Below are positions 52,082 through 59,757 of a stretch of DNA of 64,000 nucleotides, piece after piece. The stretch spans positions 1 to 64,000 of the forward strand of contig NZ_FRCD01000023.1 in NCBI RefSeq assembly GCF_900142785.1. Direction: 5' to 3'. Positions within the stretch are counted from its first letter, which is position 1. Every line of letters begins with the position of its first letter. The stretch comes from Chryseobacterium carnipullorum (GTDB lineage Bacteria > Bacteroidota > Bacteroidia > Flavobacteriales > Weeksellaceae). The translations under genes were made by a program, and so were the position numbers. The notes under the pieces are model-generated. The model was given only the letters and a program-made list of their open reading frames with translations. It was not told the DNA's origin and did no database searches.

Positions 52082-53800
52082 CTATTTTATCTCCTTCAAA
52101 ACCCTTTCAAATTCCAGATCTCTCTTCCGGATAAGATCATCATCCGTATATCTTATCATTTCATTGATTCGTACGCCGACTTTTTGAGTGGGTGTATTGT
52201 CATCATAGAAAATGCCGTTCGCGGTAAATACAAGATCATAATCATCGGTGAGGGGTACAGTGGTGGTGTCACCATCGGCTCCGGCTGTTTTCTGACCGAT
52301 TGTAAGGGCTTGAGGGAAGACCTTCTGCAGATTCATGGTATTCCATTCGCTCATGCTTAATGTTTCTGGATTGACGATGATGAAAACTTTTCCTTTGTAT
52401 GGATGAACGGTTTTATCTTCAATCTTTGGATAGTAATGTCCAAACTCTTTATAGCTGATGGCAATGTAAGTGCCTCTATTTTTAATATTGGGTTTGTAGT
52501 ATTTTCCGAAATGATTGTTTACAGGAGAAAAGTATTTGTAGATATAGTGAAATACAAATCCACCCCAATCGGGATAACCTCTCATATCAAATACCATTGC
52601 TTTTTTGGATGACGCTTCCGTAAAGATACTGTCCATATAGCCATCCTGTTTATCTTCCGGAACAGTACTGAAGGAGATCACGTCATTTATTTTAAAATAA
52701 GCAATATCCTTATGATTCATCGTATGATTATCTTTGGTGCGGATTTTCCCTTTTATGTATTCCGTAACCGTTGCCAGTTGCTGCTTATCGGTGAAATTGA
52801 GAAAATCAACCTTTGCCGGGTAGGATGTATGATTTTCTTTTGATTGTATTGTAAGTTCTTTCTGTAAATTGTCGTCTGTCCAGATCAGATTTCTCTGATA
52901 ATCTGAAAGCATATGTAAAAGAGTCTCTCTGTTGGAGGATGAAAGCAATTCCTGTTTTTCTTTAATGACCTCAGGAATACTCTTGCCATTGATCTTCATG
53001 ATCCTGTCTCCCGTATGGATATTGGCTTTAGAACAGATTTCAGGAAAAATAAGATCGGTAATGAGCAGATGATCATCAAAAATCACATAATCAAATGGAG
53101 GATAATACAACCGATGGTAAATTTCATTCTTATAATTCAGCTGATTATAAAAATTGAATGCATGGCTGTCTTCCATTTTAGCAACCGCTTTAGCCAGAAT
53201 GATATCAAAATCTTTTCTTGACGAGCAGTGAATGGTTTGATCCAAAAGATCCGTAAAGTAGGCATCAGAATTTTTTGGCATCAGATATTTGTGAGGATAC
53301 AGATAATCGATGGATCCCTGAATTTTTGCAAATATCAGCAGTCTTTCTGGTAAAGCGAAGTTTTTATCTTTAGGAGATGAATCTTTTTTCTTATCTCCGG
53401 GCTTTTGTTTTCCCCCTGTATCACTAATGAATCTGTGATCATAAATGTCTTTAAGAAGTGCTTTATTTTCGGTACTGATCTTTTTATTTTTCTGGTACCA
53501 TTTGAAATCCTGATTGGCAGAAAGAATATCTTTTTCCTGATCATTAACAGGAGTTCCTGAAAATTTATGATTCAGGTTTTCAGTCAGGACTTTAATTACT
53601 GAGTTGGCGTCTGACTGATCATTTACTTTCTCCACAGTCGTTAAAAATAAACTGTCAGCGTCTTTTTTTGCGCTGGCCAGATCCGGATGGTAATATTTTA
53701 GAAAGTTCCATGTTTTTATCAAAAGACGATATTGGTCTTTTTGACCGTAAACTGATGACTGGACAAGAATTATGCAAAAAATGGATAGTAGTTTTTTCAT
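52082..53800 (-). CDS. S41 family peptidase (C-terminal-processing-like), exported
   Basis: A 572-residue serine protease. A signal peptide (1-19) precedes a helical N-terminal part. A PDZ-like segment follows (SKANIHTGDRIMKINGKSIPE, about 255-275), then the S41 catalytic domain (AMVFDMRGYPDWGG, about 395). The catalytic Ser is in NPETLSMSEWNTMNLQ, and the general-base Lys is expected about 25 residues later in IGQKTAGADGD. S41 proteases trim or degrade envelope proteins. It is monocistronic. Confidence 0.87.
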   Translation of the reverse strand: MKKLLSIFCIILVQSSVYGQKDQYRLLIKTWNFLKYYHPDLASAKKDADSLFLTTVEKVNDQSDANSVIKVLTENLNHKFSGTPVNDQEKDILSANQDFKWYQKNKKISTENKALLKDIYDHRFISDTGGKQKPGDKKKDSSPKDKNFALPERLLIFAKIQGSIDYLYPHKYLMPKNSDAYFTDLLDQTIHCSSRKDFDIILAKAVAKMEDSHAFNFYNQLNYKNEIYHRLYYPPFDYVIFDDHLLITDLIFPEICSKANIHTGDRIMKINGKSIPEVIKEKQELLSSSNRETLLHMLSDYQRNLIWTDDNLQKELTIQSKENHTSYPAKVDFLNFTDKQQLATVTEYIKGKIRTKDNHTMNHKDIAYFKINDVISFSTVPEDKQDGYMDSIFTEASSKKAMVFDMRGYPDWGGFVFHYIYKYFSPVNNHFGKYYKPNIKNRGTYIAISYKEFGHYYPKIEDKTVHPYKGKVFIIVNPETLSMSEWNTMNLQKVFPQALTIGQKTAGADGDTTTVPLTDDYDLVFTANGIFYDDNTPTQKVGVRINEMIRYTDDDLIRKRDLEFERVLKEIK

Positions 53801-53915
53801 ATTTTTACTGTAAATAACGGGGAAAAGATATGATTTTATGGTGATACAATTTCAAAGTCAGTATAAAAAATACAACACACTTATTGGGGGGGTGTTGAGT
53901 GTTTATTATTTAAGT

Positions 53916-54833
53916 TTAATAATGTCTGAAGACGAAATTCCAAACAGAATTGATGAATTTCCTGTTTTTCTCGTAATACAAAATATGTCCGCCATCGATA
54001 GAAACTACCTTCTGACAGGGAAACTGAAACGTTTGATAGTGTCTGCTTCCTACAGCTTTATCCTTTTTTCCGGTGATAATTAATACAGGAACACGAATGT
54101 CTTTTGTAACCGGTGCATAATCAGTATAATATTCCGGATATTCCTTCGGTTTTGAGATCACAGCCATTCCAAAATCTATAATCCTTGGATGAAGGGAATC
54201 TATTTTGTCCATTTTTTTGATGGTTTCAATATCCTCCGTAAGAAACTTATAGCCTATTCTCTTCTTTCTTAATGCAGCGCTTATTTTTGAAAGTTCTGCA
54301 GAAAGACGGTCTTCAGGAACAGCTTTATTTTCCTGTAGAAGAAGGTTGTTTCCGTATTCAATCTGTTCTTTGACGGATTCATTATTGAGAAAATGAAGCG
54401 TCACATTAGTTAAAATCAATCCTTTGGTATGCTGAGGATATTTTTTAGCATAATTAACTGCAATAATGCCACCGAAAGAATGCGCCAGCAGAAAAATTCT
54501 GTCAAGTTTCAGATGCTGCCTCAGTTCTTCAATATCCCTTACCATAGTTTCCAGATGATAATTCTCTGATGTTCCCGATTCACCGGATCCCCGTTGATCC
54601 ATATAGATTATTTTCATGTTTTTTTCAAGACGGTTTCCGCCCATGAGCTCAAATGACGGGTATCCTTGTCCAGGACCTCCCGGAACATAGATGCAGGCTT
54701 CTCCGTTTCCCGAAACTTTATAGTTGATTTTAACGTGATCGGAAGTCTCAAAAACACTTTTGTAACTGCTTTTCTGAGCTGAAGCAAACGTCAAAGAAAG
54801 GAAGATGGATAGAATTAAGTGCATGGTTTTCAT
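53916..54833 (-). CDS. Alpha/beta hydrolase, prolyl aminopeptidase-like, exported
   Basis: A 305-residue alpha/beta-fold hydrolase with an N-terminal signal peptide (MKTMHLILSIFLSLTFASAQ). It has the oxyanion region VPGGPGQGYPSFE and DQRGSGESG, typical of proline iminopeptidases (S33). The nucleophile elbow LLAHSFGGIIAVNYA follows, with the acid and His near VLIITGKKDKAVG and SIDGGHILYYE. I use the ATG that begins the signal peptide; the frame extends eight residues further upstream. It may release N-terminal Pro or hydrolyse small esters outside the inner membrane. Confidence 0.85.
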   Translation of the reverse strand: MKTMHLILSIFLSLTFASAQKSSYKSVFETSDHVKINYKVSGNGEACIYVPGGPGQGYPSFELMGGNRLEKNMKIIYMDQRGSGESGTSENYHLETMVRDIEELRQHLKLDRIFLLAHSFGGIIAVNYAKKYPQHTKGLILTNVTLHFLNNESVKEQIEYGNNLLLQENKAVPEDRLSAELSKISAALRKKRIGYKFLTEDIETIKKMDKIDSLHPRIIDFGMAVISKPKEYPEYYTDYAPVTKDIRVPVLIITGKKDKAVGSRHYQTFQFPCQKVVSIDGGHILYYEKNRKFINSVWNFVFRHY

Positions 54834-55105
54834 ATAGTAATAACATTTGAGAGACAATATTTATTACGTATTACAGTTCAAAAATCAGTTCTTTTCTTTG
54901 CCAGTAGTTCACATCAAAAGAATCATTATAAACTTTTTTCCGTTAGGAAGAAATTTAAAACCTTTTAAAAGAGTTTCGTCCGAATGATTCTTACACACTT
55001 CAATTATCTTTCTTAAGGGACTGTTCATCTGTCAGAGATTGTTGATTTCCTGCAAGATTATATTTTATTGCACAAGACCCTGGTAAAAGACCTGTGTTCA
55101 TCATT
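54834..55105. other. Intergenic stretch
   Basis: AT-rich spacer between the alpha/beta hydrolase and the frameshifted peptide gene. I see no coding frame or strong repeat. Confidence 0.4.
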
Positions 55106-55140
55106 AAAAGTGACAAAAAAAGAGCAGTAAAAACCGCCCC
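55106..55140 (-). terminator. Terminator of the Cys-rich peptide gene
   Basis: On the minus strand GGGCGGT pairs with ACTGCTC (two G-T pairs) and runs into T7, 25 bp after the peptide's stop codon. Confidence 0.6.
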
Positions 55141-55164
55141 CTTCTTTATCTAACAATATTTCCT

Positions 55165-55402
55165 TTAAAAGTAAACACATCCACATCCCGTTTCCCACGG
55201 CTGACATAAACGCTTAGGTTCCGTGCAGCTTCCTCCCGGATTGCCTCCTCCTTCTGAAGATCTGTAGCACATACCGCCACTGCAATAATAGGATCCGATA
55301 GTGGGCGGACAATAACCGTCAGCATCACAAATGGCGTAAGCAGTATCTCCTCCGCTGATGAGTTCAAGCTGCTTTCTAGTTAATTTCTTTAAATTTTTTC
55401 AT
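55165..55402 (-). pseudogene. Cys-rich peptide with bacteriocin-like leader, frameshifted at its start
   Basis: One frame encodes a leader ending KLTRKQLELISGG, the double-glycine type common for bacteriocin-like peptides of this group. It is followed by a 60-residue core with nine Cys (CDADGYCPP, YYCSGGMCYR, GSCTEP, CQPWETGCGCVYF). The only ATG lies one base out of frame: A6 follows it where A5 would give MKNLKKL. As read, translation from the ATG stops after eight codons. This is a real frameshift, a sequencing error in the A-run, or a slippage site. The good codon pattern and the terminator behind it suggest recent or no loss of function. Confidence 0.65.
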
Positions 55403-55559
55403 AGCAGTTACTGTTTTTAATTTGTTGATTACTAATATAAGAAATTTTAATACACGATGATGTGATTTAATCAATATGATTTAATATTTAAAGATTTAAT
55501 ATTGAAATAATTGAAAAAAATGATGATAAAGTAGTGGGTTAGGATACTTCACTAATAAA

Positions 55560-55591
55560 ACTGCGGGCAAAGATTCTTCTTTCTCCCGCAG
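55560..55591 (-). terminator. Terminator of the SDR gene
   Basis: ACTGCGGG pairs with CCCGCAGT, with AAGA/TCTT inside, followed on the minus strand by a T-rich run. It lies just after the SDR stop. Confidence 0.8.
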
Positions 55592-55611
55592 TATAGAATG
55601 GATGTAAACGG

Positions 55612-56349
55612 CTATTGGTTCATCACATCAAAAGCACCTTCAGAGTCCGCAAAGAAACTGCTGTATAAAACTTCTGTATTCCCTACTCGGATTTCATAAG
55701 TATCCTCAAGGAGCCCTTTCACAAGGTTTTCTGCCACTTCCGAAGCAGGAATACCATTTTCCCGGCCTCCGATTTCAACAGAAAAATCAGTGTTAACCAA
55801 TGGCGGCATCAGTTCAAAAACTTTAATAGGGGTGTCTTTGGCCAGTTCATATCTTAAAAGTTTCGTATAGGAATGAAGAGCCGCTTTAGAATCAGAATAG
55901 GTAGGAAGATGTGATCCCGGGGCCAGTGCGACGATGGAAGAGACATTCACAACTGCTGCGTTTTCCTGTTTTTTTAGTAATGGAAGGAGTTTTTCGGTCA
56001 GACGTATCGGAGCGAAATAATTAGTTTCAAATTCTGCTGTTGCCTTATGGTACGTGTCTGATGTATCAGAAAGAGTATACACGTAAGCGTGTCCGGCATT
56101 GTTGATTAAGATATTCAGACCACCGAAACTGACTTTGATTTCTTCAACCAGTCGCTCTACATCTTTTTCATCAGTAATATCTGCCTGGATGGTAAAGATA
56201 TTTTCGAGACCCGCTGATGCTGCATCAAGTTTAGCTTTATTTCTTCCTGCAATGATAACTTTGTTGGAGGTGTGAAGTGCTTTCGCAATTTCTAATCCGA
56301 TTCCTGAGCCTCCACCCGTGATAAGAATAATGTTGTTGGTAATGTTCAT
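55612..56349 (-). CDS. SDR family oxidoreductase
   Basis: A 245-residue classical short-chain dehydrogenase/reductase. The cofactor motif is ITGGGSGIGLEIAKAL at residue 9, and NNAGHAY is near 85. The catalytic Ser is in VNVSSIVAL and YSDSKAALHSY carries the YxxxK pair near 155. It resembles DltE-like oxidoreductases. It lies 68 bp downstream of a TetR gene on the same strand, and a palindrome matching one at the TetR promoter lies in front of it, so it is very likely the regulator's target. The substrate is unknown. Confidence 0.9.
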   Translation of the reverse strand: MNITNNIILITGGGSGIGLEIAKALHTSNKVIIAGRNKAKLDAASAGLENIFTIQADITDEKDVERLVEEIKVSFGGLNILINNAGHAYVYTLSDTSDTYHKATAEFETNYFAPIRLTEKLLPLLKKQENAAVVNVSSIVALAPGSHLPTYSDSKAALHSYTKLLRYELAKDTPIKVFELMPPLVNTDFSVEIGGRENGIPASEVAENLVKGLLEDTYEIRVGNTEVLYSSFFADSEGAFDVMNQ

Positions 56350-56383
56350 GACATTTTTGTATTAAATTAATAAGTATTTTAAA

Positions 56384-56401
56384 TTGTACTAATCGGTACA
56401 A
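56384..56401 (-). promoter_or_regulatory. TetR operator in front of the SDR gene
   Basis: TTGTAC, six bases, GTACAA. With flanks, 20 of 22 bases equal the site at the tetR promoter. It lies 34 bp before the SDR start codon and overlaps a TTTG that may be the -33 element. Confidence 0.75.
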
Positions 56402-56417
56402 AATTGAATGAAAAATT

Positions 56418-57002
56418 TTAATCCAGTATTTTAAGATTCATTTCAATGATGCTTTTCAGGATTTCCGGTGAACTCTCCATTCTTCTGGTAACATGAATTC
56501 CGTTCCACAGATTGCTGAGGTGCCATCCGATGATTTCCGGATCTTCTGTGCTGTTCATCTCACCTTTTTCCTGGGCACGTCTGATGGTTTTAGCAAAAAG
56601 AGACTGAAGTTCTTTAAGTAATTGGGCCGTGACCTTTTTAATTTCCTGATCTTTTTCAGAAAGCTGGACCAAAGCATTACCTAAATAACAGCCACGCTCT
56701 TTATCACAATCCGAAGCATACGCCAGACTTATAAAAAAATCTTTGATCAACTGAATCTTGTCTTCAGATGCAGCAAGACTTTGGGAAAGCTTTTGATAAA
56801 AACGCTCTGAAAACTGAGTGATGGAGCGCACATAAAGCTCCTGTTTCCCACCCTTAAAAGCAAGATAAAAACTGCCTTTTCCAATTCCCATAGCGCCCAG
56901 CAATTCTTCGGCAGAGGCTGTATCATAACCTTTGTCCCTGAAAACTTCAGTGGCTTTTGCCACAGCTTCCTGTTCGTTAAATATTTTAGGTCTTCCTGCC
57001 AT
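56418..57002 (-). CDS. TetR/AcrR family transcriptional repressor
   Basis: A 194-residue repressor. The helix-turn-helix is in the first 50 residues (FNEQEAVAKATEVFRDKGYD, then ELLGAMGIGKGSFYLAFKGG). The C-terminal ligand domain (about 75-190) has a TetR_C-like region with CDKERGCYLGNALVQL. Two near-identical palindromes, at its own promoter and before the SDR gene, point to autoregulation and control of the SDR. The inducer is unknown. Confidence 0.92.
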   Translation of the reverse strand: MAGRPKIFNEQEAVAKATEVFRDKGYDTASAEELLGAMGIGKGSFYLAFKGGKQELYVRSITQFSERFYQKLSQSLAASEDKIQLIKDFFISLAYASDCDKERGCYLGNALVQLSEKDQEIKKVTAQLLKELQSLFAKTIRRAQEKGEMNSTEDPEIIGWHLSNLWNGIHVTRRMESSPEILKSIIEMNLKILD

Positions 57003-57021
57003 CGGGATTCATTTTCTGAGA

Positions 57022-57053
57022 CAAAGGTATATAATTGTACCATTCGGTACAAA
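57022..57053 (-). promoter_or_regulatory. tetR promoter with overlapping operator
   Basis: On the minus strand TTTG, 20 bp, TACCTTTG form a consensus promoter. The palindrome TTGTAC-N6-GTACAA (57035-57052) covers the -33 element and part of the spacer, so bound repressor would block RNA polymerase. Confidence 0.75.
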
Positions 57054-57124
57054 ATAAAAATTTCAATAGGTTTTATAGTTTTTGTCGATCGTTCAACTTG
57101 CCGGCTGATTCCAGGTTTGTTTTT

Positions 57125-57658
57125 TTACAAATCCAAGGTCATGAACACAGCTGTTTCTTCAGGGTTTTCATACATTCTTGTATTCAATCCCGTAATGCTG
57201 AAGCCTAGTCTTCTGTAAAACTGTATTGCAGGATAATTTGTATTCTGTGTTTCCAGCTCTATGATGCGGCAGTTTAAGTTTCTGGCTTCGCGCACCGTAC
57301 TTTTGATCAGCTGGGCTCCGGCTCCGTTTCTTCTGAATTTTTCGCTGATCAGGATATTTTCAATATAAAAACTATTATTCCAGATTCTGTGCTCACCAAT
57401 AATCCAGCCCATAAGTTCACCGTCCTCAAAAACTCCGAAAGAATGTCCTTTTTGAATCCTCTCATTAAGATCGTCCATGTCATCAGAAGTGGTTTCCCAG
57501 ATCTTGCTGTAGCTCAGTGATTTTTCTCTCAATACAAATTCAAAAGAACCGGAATACTCAACAAAAGAGATTGATAGTATTTTGTCAGTGGTATAGCCGT
57601 TCAATCCCCATTTCAGAGCAGGGTTTTCAGTCAGTTTTTCTAATTTTTTTATTTCCAT
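57125..57658 (-). CDS. GNAT family N-acetyltransferase
   Basis: A 177-residue acetyltransferase. The acetyl-CoA-binding motif A is ENILISEKFRRNGAGAQLI (about 95-113), and QFYRRLGFSITG near 150 is motif B. It transfers an acetyl group from acetyl-CoA to an unknown amine; streptothricin-acetyltransferase-like members are one possibility. It is the last gene of a four-gene run with short spacers. Confidence 0.87.
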   Translation of the reverse strand: MEIKKLEKLTENPALKWGLNGYTTDKILSISFVEYSGSFEFVLREKSLSYSKIWETTSDDMDDLNERIQKGHSFGVFEDGELMGWIIGEHRIWNNSFYIENILISEKFRRNGAGAQLIKSTVREARNLNCRIIELETQNTNYPAIQFYRRLGFSITGLNTRMYENPEETAVFMTLDL

Positions 57659-57682
57659 GAAAATAAAGAATATGATTGGTTT

Positions 57683-58075
57683 TTATTGAATTTCTGTGCA
57701 GATCTCAACCAAATAATTGTCAAGATCTTTGATATAGGCTACCTTTTGTCCCCAGGGTTTTACAGCCATATCTTCATACAGGACTGCTCCGTTTTTAACT
57801 GCTTTTTCCAAAAGTTTTTCTACCTCATCCGTTGTGAATCCTAATTCTATCCCGAAAGGTTTTTCCTGAGATTGAGAAGATAAAAATCCTTTCTTTATAT
57901 TAGAACTGGCAAGATTGACGGAAGCGAAAGAAAGACTGGTGTCTCCGGTTATCAATTCTCCGTAATCTTTTTCAGGTGTTATAAATTTTATAGGGGTATC
58001 AAATGTATTTTGGTAAAAGTTCATGGACTTTTCAACATCCTCAACATATAAAATAACGTATTTGAATTTGATCAT
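57683..58075 (-). CDS. VOC family protein (glyoxalase-like)
   Basis: A 130-residue protein with two beta-alpha-beta-beta-beta units. FKYVILYVEDVEKSMNFYQ opens the first, and KPWGQKVAYIKDLDNYLVEI closes the second with a conserved Glu. Vicinal-oxygen-chelate proteins act as glyoxalases, dioxygenases or drug-binding resistance proteins. It lies 24 bp upstream of the GNAT gene. Confidence 0.87.
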   Translation of the reverse strand: MIKFKYVILYVEDVEKSMNFYQNTFDTPIKFITPEKDYGELITGDTSLSFASVNLASSNIKKGFLSSQSQEKPFGIELGFTTDEVEKLLEKAVKNGAVLYEDMAVKPWGQKVAYIKDLDNYLVEICTEIQ

Positions 58076-58082
58076 AATTGCT

Positions 58083-58862
58083 TTATTTTTTAATTAAAAT
58101 ATATTCTTCATCTTTTATCAATTGTACAAAGGGGCCATCTAAAGGATAGTAATCCATCCCTCCGAAATGACCGAAGTGGAGCGGATATTTCTGAGTCAGT
58201 TGAAGGATCTTGTTTCCGAACGAATGAATATGGACATTCTGAATTGCATTTTCCATTTGTCTTCCGTTGGAGAAAATGAGCATCAGATTGCATTGGCTTT
58301 TAAAATCCTTCTCGTAATAGTAGAAAACATGAATATTCTCTTCATGACAGAGGAGGGTCAGATGATTAATCAAGTCTTTTTTACAGGAGAGCGGAAGATT
58401 ACAATCAATTCTTATGGAAAGGTTTTCTGCATTGTCTTTTTTGAAATCTGATCCAATGATCTGAATAAACCGATGTTGTATGGTTTCATAGGGCTTATTT
58501 TCGGGTCTGAAATTCCTGGTTGATGTTGCTTCAAATGGAGTTTCAGTCAGATGAGCATGGGAGAGAATCAGTAATTGTTCTATTTCTGAAACGAACTGGA
58601 AATGTTCATCAAAAAGGGTATAGTCACCAGTTGAGATCAATAGCTGGTTTCCATTGATCTTGAGGTCTAAATAGATCCTTTTGAAGCGTAAGTGGAGTTC
58701 CTCCAGTTTTTTCAGAAGGTTCTCAGGCTGTTTTACCAAAACCCTTGCTTCCAGTCCGGCAAGATTGTCAGCATGACCTCCCATTCCATTGATAAATGTA
58801 AAAAACTGGAAACGGTATAAGTTTTCGGGAAATTTGAAATACCAGTATACTCCTAATATCAT
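58083..58862 (-). CDS. Hypothetical protein
   Basis: A 259-residue soluble protein. The first half begins ILGVYWYFKFPENLYRFQFF and has INGMGGHADN with an ensuing helix; the second half contains IDCNLPLSCKKDLINHLTLL and HFGHFGGMDYYPLDGPFVQL. I do not recognise the family. It starts 10 bp after the neighbouring hypothetical gene and ends 7 bp before the VOC gene. The close pair of unknown proteins might act together, but nothing more can be said. Confidence 0.7.
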   Translation of the reverse strand: MILGVYWYFKFPENLYRFQFFTFINGMGGHADNLAGLEARVLVKQPENLLKKLEELHLRFKRIYLDLKINGNQLLISTGDYTLFDEHFQFVSEIEQLLILSHAHLTETPFEATSTRNFRPENKPYETIQHRFIQIIGSDFKKDNAENLSIRIDCNLPLSCKKDLINHLTLLCHEENIHVFYYYEKDFKSQCNLMLIFSNGRQMENAIQNVHIHSFGNKILQLTQKYPLHFGHFGGMDYYPLDGPFVQLIKDEEYILIKK

Positions 58863-58872
58863 TTTTTTATTC

Positions 58873-59664
58873 TTATGATTTTTTAAACTTCAAAAACTGT
58901 ACTATCCTTGTTAGTTTAGATTGGCGCTTTTCAAAATCTGTCTCTGGATTAAATACTTTAATTTGAATCTTTTCCCGATCTTTTATAACGGTGCCGGAGT
59001 GATTTCCGATACTCGAATTAATTTTCTCCAGCAGGTCAAGTTTAAGCATGACTTCAAGAATTCTACATCCGTCAGCAAATTCGTCATAAATTTCTACTGG
59101 TAATGGCTGATATTGTGGGGTTGATTTAATGTAAATACTGAAAAAATAAGGATCCAAATCTCCAAACTCCATTCCAAACATAAAAGGCACTTCAATTTCC
59201 TGCTTTGTTTTTGTATTTTGAAACTGGCAATGATAGCCATGGAAAAAATAATTCCATTGTCCAACTTTTCCCCTGCTCATTCTTTGTCCCTTAATTATAT
59301 TAAAAGTAAGAAATGGAAAATCTTTATTTAATTTTACTTTCTTATTCGTAATAAATAGATTGATGAGTTCGGTACTCAATTCTCTATAATCTTTTGCACA
59401 GCGTGTAAAAAATAGCTGATTGGCTATTATTTCTTCATCTGTAATCAGTTTGCAGATGTTGATTTCGTGTTCTATAGTAGGAATGGCGATTTGAAAAGCC
59501 GGAAATCTTTTCTTTAAATCCGAGCCAAAATCTTCTCGTAAATGTTGAACAGAATCCTTAAAAATTAATCTAAGTTGTTTATGACGGGGAATATTTGAGA
59601 TATAGTCAATGCTAGGAAATTCCTTGATTGATTGGATTGTTATTAATTCAATATTTCTTTCCAA
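58873..59664 (-). CDS. Hypothetical protein
   Basis: A 263-residue soluble protein of unknown family, the first gene of the four-gene run. It begins MERNIELITIQSIKEFPSID and contains GKVGQWNYFFHGYHCQFQN and PFMFGMEFGDLDPYFFSIYI, which look like a Trp/Tyr-rich beta sheet. It ends with a basic tail. There is no signal peptide or membrane segment. Such soluble pairs without known domains are often immunity-like proteins, but I have no direct evidence for that. Confidence 0.7.
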   Translation of the reverse strand: MERNIELITIQSIKEFPSIDYISNIPRHKQLRLIFKDSVQHLREDFGSDLKKRFPAFQIAIPTIEHEINICKLITDEEIIANQLFFTRCAKDYRELSTELINLFITNKKVKLNKDFPFLTFNIIKGQRMSRGKVGQWNYFFHGYHCQFQNTKTKQEIEVPFMFGMEFGDLDPYFFSIYIKSTPQYQPLPVEIYDEFADGCRILEVMLKLDLLEKINSSIGNHSGTVIKDREKIQIKVFNPETDFEKRQSKLTRIVQFLKFKKS

Positions 59665-59728
59665 AATTTTATATGGATGATTTCGCCAAATTTAATGAAA
59701 TTTCACACGCCAAAACTTTCAAAACCCG

Positions 59729-59736
59729 TAAATTTG
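59729..59736 (+). promoter_or_regulatory. Putative -7 element of pafA
   Basis: TAAATTTG matches TAnnTTTG, 21 bp before the ATG. The -33 element is unclear and no Pho-box-like repeat is seen. Confidence 0.4.
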
Positions 59737-59757
59737 TGATCAACAAAAATTTACTAG

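Noticed and set aside
55146..55367. 73-codon minus-strand frame over the Cys-rich peptide
   Set aside because: It is the other frame of the peptide gene; the frame with the leader and the Cys pattern is the real one.
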